DNA of 64,000 nucleotides from Paenibacillus ihumii (GTDB lineage Bacteria > Bacillota > Bacilli > Paenibacillales > Paenibacillaceae): the NCBI RefSeq assembly GCF_001403875.1, contig NZ_LN884299.1, positions 2,542,117 to 2,606,116 on the forward strand. Reading direction: 5' to 3'. Of the stretch, positions 1 through 8,076 are shown in pieces (positions within the stretch are counted from its first letter, which is position 1; every line of letters begins with the position of its first letter). Position numbers and translations under genes: made by a program. Below the pieces are notes generated by a model, which saw nothing but the letters and a program-made list of their open reading frames with translations, was not told the origin of the DNA and made no database searches.

Positions 1-46
1 GATCGCTCTCTGATGTGGATATGCCGGGACGACCCGCTTCTGCAGC

Positions 47-349
47 TTAATGCTGGCCACCGTCCGTCTCGTACGTATATTCGATATCATTGTGAATCTG
101 ATCATACACGACGTTCAGGTGATAGCCCTTCAAATACCATAAATCCTTGTCTTCCATGTAGAACGTAATCCCTTCTACCTCAGAGATGGTTCCCGGCGAG
201 ACGGGCTGCTCAATGCCGATCCCCAAGGAGAATCCCGGGTGGAGAGTCCCTCCGGCGCTATATCTCGCAAAAAAGCGGATCGCCTGACCCTCTTGTACGC
301 CAAGTTCGTTTTTGAACCAGCCGGCCGCTTCTTTTGTTACGTTGATCAT
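47..349 (-). CDS. HesB/IscA-like protein of the YneR type, 100 aa
   Basis: The small single-domain protein has the HesB-like fold pattern (MINVTKEAAGWFKNEL start, then beta-rich GFSLGIG and YHLNVVYDQ segments) and resembles B. subtilis YneR. A-type iron-sulfur scaffolds carry three conserved cysteines; this sequence has no cysteine at all, so an IscA-like cluster scaffold role is unlikely and its real function is unknown. The ATG is preceded by GGAGGGG seven bases upstream. It sits at the left edge, divergent from the bmr-like operon. Family assignment is fairly sure, function is not. Confidence 0.75.
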   Translation of the reverse strand: MINVTKEAAGWFKNELGVQEGQAIRFFARYSAGGTLHPGFSLGIGIEQPVSPGTISEVEGITFYMEDKDLWYLKGYHLNVVYDQIHNDIEYTYETDGGQH

Positions 350-412
350 CTCGATCCCCTCCTATCTTCTCCTTATTTTAGACCAATCCCGAATGAATTG
401 CCAAAATAAAAA

Positions 413-442
413 TTGACAGCCGCAAGAAAGCGGTGTTAAACT
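413..442 (+). promoter_or_regulatory. Sigma-A-like promoter of the bmr leader
   Basis: A perfect -35 TTGACA (413-418) is followed 18 bases later by TAAACT (437-442), four of six matches to the -10 consensus. It faces the leader ORF, terminator and ABC transporter genes. Predicted transcription starts near 449. Confidence 0.6.
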
Positions 443-496
443 CAACAACATACGAGATCTCATTTGCATTAATTACCAAACGAAAGGGTGAGCACG

Positions 497-616
497 GTGT
501 TAATTGTTAATCATTTTCCTGCATTTCATGACGGAATCACATTACAACTGAATACCGGAGCAACCCCTGCAGGCTCGACCGGAATATATTCGCGAACTGT
601 CCCCGCCGTCTTCTAG
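497..616 (+). CDS. Leader peptide ORF (39 codons) of a bmrCD-type attenuator
   Basis: A GTG-started ORF of 39 codons has a good ribosome site (AAAGGGTG, six to seven bases before the GTG) and sits between a sigma-A-like promoter and an intrinsic terminator, ahead of a BmrC/BmrD-like transporter. In B. subtilis the equivalent position holds bmrB, a leader peptide whose translation controls terminator read-through in response to ribosome-targeting drugs. The peptide begins MLIVNHFPAF and ends RTVPAVF; I recognise no conserved domain. A hairpin (CCCGC 602-606 with GCGGG 616-620) covers its stop codon. Role as a leader is inferred from layout, not from similarity to BmrB. Confidence 0.55.
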   Translation: MLIVNHFPAFHDGITLQLNTGATPAGSTGIYSRTVPAVF

Positions 617-699
617 CGGGTATCGATAATACATTTTTGGCTGCGGTTGCTTCACACTTTGTGTTAGCACTGTACGCGTTATATGTTATTGGTTTTTAA

Positions 700-731
700 G
701 GCATATCGTTTACGGACGATATGCCTTTTTT
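700..731 (+). terminator. Intrinsic terminator (attenuator) before the ABC transporter genes
   Basis: A perfect 10-bp stem (GGCATATCGT 700-709, ACGATATGCC 716-725), 6-base loop and six T residues (726-731) form a textbook terminator. It lies 90 bases before the transporter start, in the same direction, so it must be read through unless a later promoter is used. A TATAAT at 782-787 exists but has no convincing -35. Confidence 0.85.
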
Positions 732-820
732 CGCTTTCAAGGGAACTTGCCTGCAGGGATCTGCCAAAAAAATAAAATGACTATAATCATACGTTGTTAA
801 GGAATAGGAGGAGGCTTTAT

Positions 821-2578
821 ATGTTTTCCGTTCTTCACAAGCTAGGCTGGTTCTTCCGCCGGGAGAAAAGGCGATACACGATCGGCATGGTCCTGCTGGT
901 CTTCGCCGGGATTATTGAACTGCTGCCGCCCAGGCTGCTTGGCGCCGCGATCGACGATATCGTGAGCGGATCCATCAGCTGGGAATCGCTCGCCCGGTAT
1001 ATTCTGATGATCGTCTTCGTGCTCATCATCATCTATTACATGACTTACATATGGATGCATAAGCTGTTCGGCGGATCTAACCTCGTGGAAAGACTGCTCC
1101 GTACGCGATTCATGAATCATTTGCTCCGAATGACGCCGCCGTTCTTTGAACGGAGCCGTACGGGCGATCTTATGGCGAGAGCGACGAATGACCTGAGATC
1201 CGTCGCCCAGACGGCCGGCTTCGGCATGCTGACCTTAACGGACTCGACGGCTTACCTGACCGTGATCTTAGTCGCTATGGGGACACTCATCAACTGGAAG
1301 CTGACGCTGGCCGCGATCATTCCGCTGCCCTTCATCGCCCTGGCCATGATGATATATGGCCGGATTATCCATCAGCGTTATACGCTGGCTCAGGATGCGT
1401 TCGGTGATATGAATGACCAGGTGCTTGAATCGGTCGCCGGCGTGCGCGTCATCCGCGCCTATGTTCAGGAGCGGCTTGACGAGAAAAGATTTCAGGATGT
1501 GACCGATGATGTGTACCGCAAGAACCTGGCTGTCGCCCGAGTCGATGCCTATTTTGAGCCGACGATTCGGCTCTGTGTCGGGCTTAGCTATGCCATTGGC
1601 TTGACATACGGCATTTACCTTGTATTTCATAACGAGCTGACCCTAGGGGATCTCGTGTCCTTCAATATGTATCTCGGGATGATGATTTGGCCGATGTTCG
1701 CTATCGGCGAGTTAATCAACATCATGCAGCGCGGCGGCGCCTCCCTCGACCGCGTCAACGAGACACTGAACGTCAAGCCCGATGTTGAGGATGCTGCCGA
1801 GCCTGCTCAGGTGGATTCCCCCGATACGATTGAATTCAAAAACGTAACGTTCCAGTATCCGACCTCAACGATGGTCAATCTTGACAATATTAATTTAACA
1901 ATTCGCCGCGGCCAGACGCTCGGCGTCGTCGGCCGCACCGGCAGCGGCAAATCCACGCTTCTGAAGCAGCTGCTGCATGAGTATCCGCTAGGCACCGGCG
2001 AACTGACGATTTCCGGCGTGCCGCTCCAATCGATTGCGCTTTCCCAGCTGCATGGCTGGATCGGTTATGTGCCGCAGGAACAAATTCTGTTCTCCAAGAG
2101 TGTCCGGCAGAACATTCAATTCGGCCTCAAGGATGCTTCTGACGAAGTAATTATGGAGGCGATCCGCACCGCGGCGTTCGATCAGGATCTCGGGACGCTG
2201 TCCGACGGGCTGGACACGCTGGTCGGTGAGAAAGGGGTTGCCCTCTCCGGGGGCCAGAAGCAGCGGGTATCGTTAGCCAGAGCCTTTATCGCCAATCCGG
2301 AGATCCTTATTCTTGATGATGCGCTGTCAGCCGTAGACGCCCGCACAGAAGCAAGGATCGTCGACAATATTCGGAGCAAGCGCTCCGGCAAAACCACGCT
2401 TATATCCACCCATCGGCTGTCTGCGGTAGAGCATGCCGATTGGATCATTGTACTCGATAAAGGGCGGATTATCGAACAGGGCACGCATCAGGAGCTGCTG
2501 GAGTCAAACGGATGGTACCGCGAACAATATGAACGTCAGCAGGTGGAATCTAGCCTGACGGACGGGGAGGTGTCCTAA
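821..2578 (+). CDS. bmrC: ABC multidrug exporter subunit, BmrC/YheI-like
   Basis: This is a half-transporter with an N-terminal six-helix membrane domain (about 1-310) and a C-terminal ATPase: Walker A GRTGSGKST near 370, signature LSGGQKQ near 474, Walker B ILILDD near 496. It should pair with the next gene as a heterodimeric drug exporter. The usual catalytic glutamate after Walker B is Asp (LDDALSAVD), typical of the degenerate site of such heterodimers. I chose ATG 821 because AGGAGG lies just upstream; the resulting 585 aa equals the length of B. subtilis BmrC. Its stop overlaps the next start by one base (TAATG). Expression is probably controlled by the upstream leader and terminator. 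Confidence 0.88.
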   Translation: MFSVLHKLGWFFRREKRRYTIGMVLLVFAGIIELLPPRLLGAAIDDIVSGSISWESLARYILMIVFVLIIIYYMTYIWMHKLFGGSNLVERLLRTRFMNHLLRMTPPFFERSRTGDLMARATNDLRSVAQTAGFGMLTLTDSTAYLTVILVAMGTLINWKLTLAAIIPLPFIALAMMIYGRIIHQRYTLAQDAFGDMNDQVLESVAGVRVIRAYVQERLDEKRFQDVTDDVYRKNLAVARVDAYFEPTIRLCVGLSYAIGLTYGIYLVFHNELTLGDLVSFNMYLGMMIWPMFAIGELINIMQRGGASLDRVNETLNVKPDVEDAAEPAQVDSPDTIEFKNVTFQYPTSTMVNLDNINLTIRRGQTLGVVGRTGSGKSTLLKQLLHEYPLGTGELTISGVPLQSIALSQLHGWIGYVPQEQILFSKSVRQNIQFGLKDASDEVIMEAIRTAAFDQDLGTLSDGLDTLVGEKGVALSGGQKQRVSLARAFIANPEILILDDALSAVDARTEARIVDNIRSKRSGKTTLISTHRLSAVEHADWIIVLDKGRIIEQGTHQELLESNGWYREQYERQQVESSLTDGEVS

Positions 2579-4653
2579 TGCACGCGAATACAGGAAAGGC
2601 GCTGTTCAAGTACGCCTTGACGGCAAAAAACACATTCATCCTGGCCCTGGTCATGCTGGCCGTCGGCGTTGCCGCTGAGCTGGCCGGGCCATTCATCGCC
2701 CGTTATATGATCGATGACCATATGCTGGCGATCGAGCGGCCATTCTACGAGACGTCCACTCCGAGCGAGGAGACCGTATCCTATGACGGCCGGTACTTCA
2801 AACGCGGAGATCGCTTTGCAGAAGGCGAAGTCAAAGGACAGGAGATCCGTGTTCTCCAAGCCGGCATGACCTTCGTCTTCATTGACGGTCCGGTAATGGA
2901 GACGAGCGGCGACCGCAGCTACTCGGACGGTATATTGACGATCGACTCTAAAAGTGGCAAGGCGGAATATCCGGCGGTCAAGCTGACGAAATCGGAGCTA
3001 TTCGCTTTCTACAAGCCGGAGATTCCCGGCATCCTTACGCTAATCGGCTGGTATTTTGCTTTCCTTGCGGTAGCGATCGTTATGGAATTCGGCAAAACGT
3101 ACTGGCTGCAGTCCTCGGCGAACAAAGTGATTCAGAAGCTTCGCCTTGACGTCTACAGCCATATCCAGCGCCTGCCGGTCAACTTTTTCGATAACCTGCC
3201 GGCAGGCAAGGTAGTCTCCCGGGTCACGAATGATACCGAGGCGGTGAAGGATTTGTTTATCGCTGTTCTGTCCAACTTCTTCTCGGGCGTAATTAATATG
3301 CTCGGCGTATATGTGGCCCTATTCCTGCTCGATATCAGGCTGGGATTCATCTGTCTTTTCGTCGTGCCCATCATCTGGCTCTGGGTTGTGCTCTACCGGA
3401 AATTTGCCACGAAATACAATACGATTATTCGCTCCAGGCTGAGCGAAATCAACGCTATAATCAATGAATCGATTCAAGGAATGTCGATCATCCGGATATT
3501 CCGCCGCGAGGAGCAGACCAGGGAAGAGTTCGAAAATCTGAACGACGATTACATGAAGCACCAGAACAAAATGCTGAATCTGAACGCCTTGACCTCGCAT
3601 AATCTTGTGAACGTTATCCGCAGCCTATCCTTCGCTATCGTCCTGTGGTATTTCGGTTCAGCCCAGCTGACGGGAGCCGGTATCATCTCGCTCGGTGTAC
3701 TGTATGCCTTCGTGGACGTGCTCGGACGGCTGTTTCAGCCGATTACCGGCATGGTGAACCAGCTCGCGGCGCTGGATTCGTCGATGGTCTCCGCTGGACG
3801 CGTGTTCAAGCTGATGGATGAGCCGGGCGAAGCAGTCACGGATGGCGGGATGCCGCGCTATACAGGCAACGTCGAATTCAAAAACGTCTCCTTCGCCTAC
3901 AAGAAGGATTATGTGCTGAAGGACATTTCCTTTGAAGCGAAGCAAGGCCAAACCGTCGCTCTGGTCGGTCATACGGGCTCAGGGAAGAGCTCGATCATCA
4001 ATCTGCTATTCCGCTTCTACGATCCTCAGAAGGGAACGATTACGATCGACGGGCAGGACATCACCAAGCTGCCGAAGCAGTGGATTCGCCAGCATATGGG
4101 CATCGTTCTGCAAGATCCTTACCTGTTCACAGGCACGATTGCCTCGAATGTGAGCCTTGGCGACGAGCGGATCAGCCGGGAGAGCGTAGAGAAGGCTTTG
4201 GCCGATGTAGGAGCTGCGCGGCTCCTGCAGCATCTGCCTAAAGGCATCGATGAGCCCGTGGTGGAGAAAGGCAGCACCCTGTCTGCCGGAGAGCGGCAGC
4301 TGATCTCCTTTGCCAGGGCGCTCGCCTTCGATCCGGCGATCCTGATTCTGGATGAGGCGACCGCCAATATCGATACCGAGACGGAGGCGCTGATCCAATC
4401 TGCACTCGAGGTGCTTAAACGGGGACGAACAACCTTCATCATCGCCCATCGCCTCTCCACGATCCGCAGTGCCGACCAGATTCTCGTGCTGCATCGCGGC
4501 GAAATCGTCGAACGGGGAACGCACGAGGAACTGCTGGCCCAAGGCGGCAGATACTATCAAATGTATCGCCTACAGCTGGGCTCGGCGGAAGCGGAGCCGC
4601 TTCCGCCGCAGGCAGGCTCGGTATCCGCCAAAGCTGCAGTGAACCCGGTGTAG
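2578..4653 (+). CDS. bmrD: ABC multidrug exporter subunit, BmrD/YheH-like
   Basis: The partner half-transporter has 691 aa, longer than usual because about 80 residues are inserted between the first two membrane helices (roughly 45-130). BmrD/YheH proteins carry such an extracellular insertion. The ATPase domain is canonical: Walker A GHTGSGKSS near 463, LSAGERQ near 567, and ILILDEAT with the catalytic Glu near 590. Together with the preceding subunit, one normal and one degenerate ATP site would form. The C-terminal 20 residues are a variable tail. The start overlaps the upstream stop, so the pair is translationally coupled. Confidence 0.88.
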   Translation: MHANTGKALFKYALTAKNTFILALVMLAVGVAAELAGPFIARYMIDDHMLAIERPFYETSTPSEETVSYDGRYFKRGDRFAEGEVKGQEIRVLQAGMTFVFIDGPVMETSGDRSYSDGILTIDSKSGKAEYPAVKLTKSELFAFYKPEIPGILTLIGWYFAFLAVAIVMEFGKTYWLQSSANKVIQKLRLDVYSHIQRLPVNFFDNLPAGKVVSRVTNDTEAVKDLFIAVLSNFFSGVINMLGVYVALFLLDIRLGFICLFVVPIIWLWVVLYRKFATKYNTIIRSRLSEINAIINESIQGMSIIRIFRREEQTREEFENLNDDYMKHQNKMLNLNALTSHNLVNVIRSLSFAIVLWYFGSAQLTGAGIISLGVLYAFVDVLGRLFQPITGMVNQLAALDSSMVSAGRVFKLMDEPGEAVTDGGMPRYTGNVEFKNVSFAYKKDYVLKDISFEAKQGQTVALVGHTGSGKSSIINLLFRFYDPQKGTITIDGQDITKLPKQWIRQHMGIVLQDPYLFTGTIASNVSLGDERISRESVEKALADVGAARLLQHLPKGIDEPVVEKGSTLSAGERQLISFARALAFDPAILILDEATANIDTETEALIQSALEVLKRGRTTFIIAHRLSTIRSADQILVLHRGEIVERGTHEELLAQGGRYYQMYRLQLGSAEAEPLPPQAGSVSAKAAVNPV

Positions 4654-4791
4654 CCAGCCCGCCGGCAGTACCTCGTACCATGCGCGGCCCGCCGTGAAGC
4701 GATATTGTGCAATATGATGGCGGTCTTTCGATCACCCGAGCCTGCATTCAGGCAAGCTTCTAAACCGGCCTCATTACCGACTAATAAACGT

Positions 4792-4828
4792 AATAAACGC
4801 CACTCACAATACGTGAGTGGCGTTTATT
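4792..4828. terminator. Bidirectional terminator between bmrD and the SLH gene
   Basis: A perfect 16-bp inverted repeat (AATAAACGCCACTCAC and its complement) with a 5-base loop lies between two convergent genes. T-rich sequence follows on the plus strand. Confidence 0.8.
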
Positions 4829-4835
4829 GTACCTT

Positions 4836-5741
4836 TTATTTTTTCAATGGCTTAATGGTCACTTCATATTTGCTGGATACATACGTTTCCGTCTTTGCAT
4901 CCGTAATGACCTGTGGATAAAATTTATCCGGATCCGGCGACAGCAGCTCATAATGGACAACCGCCGTCTTATCCTTGAATTCTACCTTGGCCACGGAAAT
5001 GCCGTAGCCGGGATGAGGCTGGTTAGCCCGAGTCAGGACAACCTTATTAACCTCGTCGTTCACCTTCTCGACCTGGTACGAGACCTTATTCAGATGCTCG
5101 CCATCCCCTTGGTCCGGCAGCGCGATCTCCTTATGCTTCTGGACGAATTCCACAGCGTTATATACCAGCCTCGCTGCCTCCATCCGGGTAATGGGTGATT
5201 TCGGATGAAAATGGCCGTCTTCGTCCAGGGAGGCAATCTTCGTCAGCAGCAGCGTTTGAATGCTGCCCATGTAATCGGGATGAACCTTATCCGCATCGGC
5301 GACGTTCACATACATCATGATGACGGGATAATTCCCGGTCGAAGCTATGCCCTGCATCAGCATGTTGGCGAAGGCTTCGCGGCTCAGCTTCTCGTTCGGC
5401 TGGAAATCCGCGGGCAGCTCAATGCCATTGTCCTTGGCAATCTGCAGCGCCTCGGAATACCAGAATGCTGCGCCGCCCTTTACGCCATGGGCCGCTTTGC
5501 TGTCGCTGCTGCCCTTCAAATCCAATGCCTGCACGATCATCCGTACGCCCTGTGCCCCGGTAAGCTGGCTTTTGGGCGCGAATTTGTCCTTCGTGACGCC
5601 ATGGATAATGCCTCTCTCCTGCAGCGCCTTCGTAATTGCCGCGTCCTGTCCTGCCACGTCATCGAAAGCTGCAGCCGATGAGGCCAACAGGAGTGAGCTG
5701 GAAAGCAGAAGCGCGGCCGTTAGTTTCATTTTTTTGTTCAT
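4836..5741 (-). CDS. Secreted SLH-domain protein with a PrcB-like C-terminal domain
   Basis: A signal peptide (MNKKMKLTAALLLSSSLLLA, cleavage near SSAAA-F) is followed by three S-layer homology repeats (about 26-75, 90-135 and 145-197; typical cores FAPKSQLTGAQGVRMI, FQPNEKLSREAFANML and FHPKSPITRMEAARLV). The last 70 residues (HPGYGISVAKVEFKDKTAVV) resemble the PrcB C-terminal domain. SLH repeats normally anchor proteins to secondary cell-wall polymers. I prefer the second ATG (5741) because of AGAGGTGAT spacing; two codons further upstream is also possible. Ligand of the C-terminal domain is unknown. Confidence 0.8.
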   Translation of the reverse strand: MNKKMKLTAALLLSSSLLLASSAAAFDDVAGQDAAITKALQERGIIHGVTKDKFAPKSQLTGAQGVRMIVQALDLKGSSDSKAAHGVKGGAAFWYSEALQIAKDNGIELPADFQPNEKLSREAFANMLMQGIASTGNYPVIMMYVNVADADKVHPDYMGSIQTLLLTKIASLDEDGHFHPKSPITRMEAARLVYNAVEFVQKHKEIALPDQGDGEHLNKVSYQVEKVNDEVNKVVLTRANQPHPGYGISVAKVEFKDKTAVVHYELLSPDPDKFYPQVITDAKTETYVSSKYEVTIKPLKK

Positions 5742-5825
5742 TATCATTCATCACCTCTGCCCTCTCTGACGCACTAAGCGTATCGAAGGTTTCAATTTTG
5801 CATGAACTTTTGTCATTTTTCTATC

Positions 5826-5860
5826 AGAAAAAGCCCAAGCATCCTTATGGACACCGGGCT
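5826..5860 (-). terminator. Terminator of the copper-protein gene
   Basis: On the minus strand AGCCC pairs with GGGCT around an inner GTGTCC/GGATGC helix with ATAA loop, followed by TTTTTCT. It ends the gene at 5893-6222. Confidence 0.7.
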
Positions 5861-5892
5861 CTCCTTGCCGATTAACCTTGGCCGATTATAAG

Positions 5893-6222
5893 CTACGCCA
5901 CCATCCTGCGGCATATTTCCGCGCATCTGCGGCAGGCCTGCTCGCATTGCTTGCAATGATGGTGCTCATGCTTTGCGCATTCTTCCGCGCAAGCGTCGCA
6001 GGCTTTGGCGCACAACTCGCAGATTTCCCGGGCGAAGGGAGTGTTGCGCGACAGCGATTCTGCGGCAAAGGAACAAATCTCTGCGCATTCCCGGTCAAGC
6101 CGGATGCATTCCCTCAGCATCGCCAAATCGTATTCCTTCAAGCTGGATACATAGCAGTAGTTGCAAGCATTCATGCACTCCAGACAAGCCTGAATGCACT
6201 CTCTGTATTTCTCCTGAATCAT
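5893..6222 (-). CDS. Cys-rich four-helix bundle copper-binding protein (YhjQ/Csp type)
   Basis: The 109-residue protein holds many cysteines in CxxxC-like helical spacing (IQACLECMNACNYC, CELCAKACDACAEEC, CKQCEQACRRCAEIC) plus a HEHHHC cluster. This is the pattern of cytosolic copper storage proteins, four-helix bundles lined with Cys that bind Cu(I); B. subtilis YhjQ is a relative. No signal peptide is present. A good ribosome site (AGGAGGGATAA) precedes the ATG. It lies next to a CobW-type metallochaperone gene, which hints at a local metal-handling theme, but the two have separate terminator and promoter signals. Confidence 0.85.
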   Translation of the reverse strand: MIQEKYRECIQACLECMNACNYCYVSSLKEYDLAMLRECIRLDRECAEICSFAAESLSRNTPFAREICELCAKACDACAEECAKHEHHHCKQCEQACRRCAEICRRMVA

Positions 6223-6332
6223 TATTTATCCCTCCTGAAGTCGTTGTTTCCGCGGACAAGCTCTTTATTACACTAACCAGGAAGACCATGAAATGAAACG
6301 ATGAAGGACGCTTTGTTAAATATTGACCATGT

Positions 6333-7385
6333 TCAGCGAGGATCCGCTTCAAGCTGGCGAAGCCGGCTCTCAAGCGTGTTTCTGTCAAAATGCTCACCGA
6401 TAAATACGACGACATCCGGTACATTGCCCTGAGGCGTTATTTTCAAATAATCCGGCTCCCGGTAAGCGTATTGGAACAAGAAGCGGCTGGACGTATCCGA
6501 AAAGCTGAGCACGCCTTTAGCCCGGTACACCTCCCGCGGCAGCTCTGCGATGAATTCCTCGAACTGTTCGCTGTTTATCGGCCCTTGAAAATAGTGGCTG
6601 TACACCGTGACGTGTTCATGAGAATGATGCATCTGCCCCTGCCCTTCCCCATGCCCATGATGATGCTCATGATCATGCTCCTGGCAATCGCACGCCTCAT
6701 CGTTGCTGCAGGATTGCCCCGGCGAATCAGAATCGCGTTCATGAACCTGCTGCGGGCGTTCATACAATGTTGTAAGACGCTCCAGATCCACTTCACATTT
6801 AACTGCGGGCAGCAGGTCGGCATATGGATTCAGCCGGCGCAGCAAGGTCTCGACCTGGTGCTGCTCCTCACCCTGCAGCCTGTCGGTCTTATTGACGATA
6901 AGAACCGAACCGCAGCGTATCTGCTCCATCATCAGCCGGTACGTCTTCCCTTTCTGCGCTTCATGCAGCTCCAGCAGATGAACTGAATCCACTACCGTAA
7001 TCATCGGCTTGATATCGATCTTCGCCGTTAGCGACACCTCAGTTACAGCATCCAATATTTCGAGCGGATTCGCTGCTCCTGTAGCCTCAATCACGATGAC
7101 ATCAGGCTGCTCGGTATGAATGAGCTCGAGCATCTGCATGCTGAGATCTCCCCGGACCGTACAGCAAATGCACCCGCCGAGCATTTCCGCCATGGGCACT
7201 TCATTTCCGACCAGCAGGCCGTCTAGATTAATATCGCCAATTTCATTCATAATGACGGCAGGCTTCAATCCCTGATCCTTCCAGTACGACAGCATTCGCT
7301 GCAGCAGCGTTGTCTTCCCGCTTCCTAGAAAACCGGACAATATATAAACCGGCGTTACCTGATTCAAATGTTCTTCCGACATCAT
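6333..7385 (-). CDS. CobW/COG0523-family GTPase, metallochaperone-like
   Basis: The protein shows G1 GFLGSGKTTL near 16-25, the family CxCC motif (GGCICCTVRGD), a guanine-specificity VNKTD, and a strongly His-rich stretch (HDHEHHHGHGEGQGQMHHSH) before the C-terminal CobW domain. COG0523 GTPases with His-rich loops are linked to zinc delivery in other bacteria; that role is inferred here. I take the start at 7385 (MMSEEH): GGGGGTAAG precedes it and the open frame upstream runs into the promoter at 7423-7451. Next to it is the Cys-rich copper protein gene. No clear Zur box was seen. Confidence 0.85.
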   Translation of the reverse strand: MMSEEHLNQVTPVYILSGFLGSGKTTLLQRMLSYWKDQGLKPAVIMNEIGDINLDGLLVGNEVPMAEMLGGCICCTVRGDLSMQMLELIHTEQPDVIVIEATGAANPLEILDAVTEVSLTAKIDIKPMITVVDSVHLLELHEAQKGKTYRLMMEQIRCGSVLIVNKTDRLQGEEQHQVETLLRRLNPYADLLPAVKCEVDLERLTTLYERPQQVHERDSDSPGQSCSNDEACDCQEHDHEHHHGHGEGQGQMHHSHEHVTVYSHYFQGPINSEQFEEFIAELPREVYRAKGVLSFSDTSSRFLFQYAYREPDYLKITPQGNVPDVVVFIGEHFDRNTLESRLRQLEADPR

Positions 7386-7422
7386 CTTACCCCCATCCGG
7401 CAATTCGCTTTCCATGAGAGCG

Positions 7423-7451
7423 AGTTTACACCAAGCCTTCCCTCGATGCAA
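7423..7451 (-). promoter_or_regulatory. Promoter of the CobW-family gene
   Basis: Read on the minus strand, TTGCAT is followed after 17 bases by TAAACT. It lies about 38 bases before the chosen start and rules out the longer N-terminus. Confidence 0.5.
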
Positions 7452-7537
7452 GTTGTGTTTGGAGGAATCGCCCAGGGTAAAGTATGTTAAAATAAATTAT
7501 TAGATAGTAAATCCACATTCAGAAAGGAAACGATACG

Positions 7538-8050
7538 ATGAGATCCGCAGAAGATCACCGTCAGGAAGCGCCCTTGAACGTTTCCTGCATGATTATAACC
7601 GTGTCCGATACCCGAACCCCCGATAATGATGCCAGCGGCAAGCTGATGCGGCAGCTGCTGGAGGAAGGCGGCTTCGAGGTGGTTCAATATATGATCGTCA
7701 AGGACGATTACGACCAAATTCGCCAGCTCCTTCGGGAGGCCGCCTCCGACCGCAGCATCGAAGCCGTACTTCTCAGCGGTGGCACGGGAATATCGCCAAG
7801 GGATACGACGTACGAAGCCGTGCGCAGCCTGTTGAACAAAGAAATGCCCGGCTTCGGAGAAATTTTCCGCTACCTGAGCTTTACGGAGGATATCGGGTCT
7901 GCTGCCATATTAAGCCGCGCAATCGCCGGAACAATCAGCAATATGGCCGTCTTCTCCATGCCCGGCTCCCAGGCGGCCGTCAAGCTTGCCATGGAGAGAA
8001 TCGTCATTCCGGAGCTTAGGCATGTCATTCGCGAAATGAATAAGCTGTAA
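7538..8050 (+). CDS. moaB: Molybdenum cofactor biosynthesis protein MoaB
   Basis: A MoCF-biosynthesis domain protein of 170 aa with the family landmarks ITVSDTRTPDNDASG near 22-36 and LLSGGTGISPRDTT near 85-98, the molybdopterin-binding loop. MoaB/MogA proteins adenylate molybdopterin before molybdenum insertion. It is a lone plus-strand gene between minus-strand genes, with RBS AGAAAGGAAA and an extended -10-like TGTTAAAAT at about 7486-7494. No other molybdopterin genes are near. Confidence 0.88.
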   Translation: MRSAEDHRQEAPLNVSCMIITVSDTRTPDNDASGKLMRQLLEEGGFEVVQYMIVKDDYDQIRQLLREAASDRSIEAVLLSGGTGISPRDTTYEAVRSLLNKEMPGFGEIFRYLSFTEDIGSAAILSRAIAGTISNMAVFSMPGSQAAVKLAMERIVIPELRHVIREMNKL

Positions 8051-8076
8051 AACTCAAAGGCAGAGGGATGGACCGG

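Noticed and set aside
7386..7451. Longer N-terminus of the CobW-family protein
   Set aside because: It would begin inside the predicted promoter; a Shine-Dalgarno site supports 7385.
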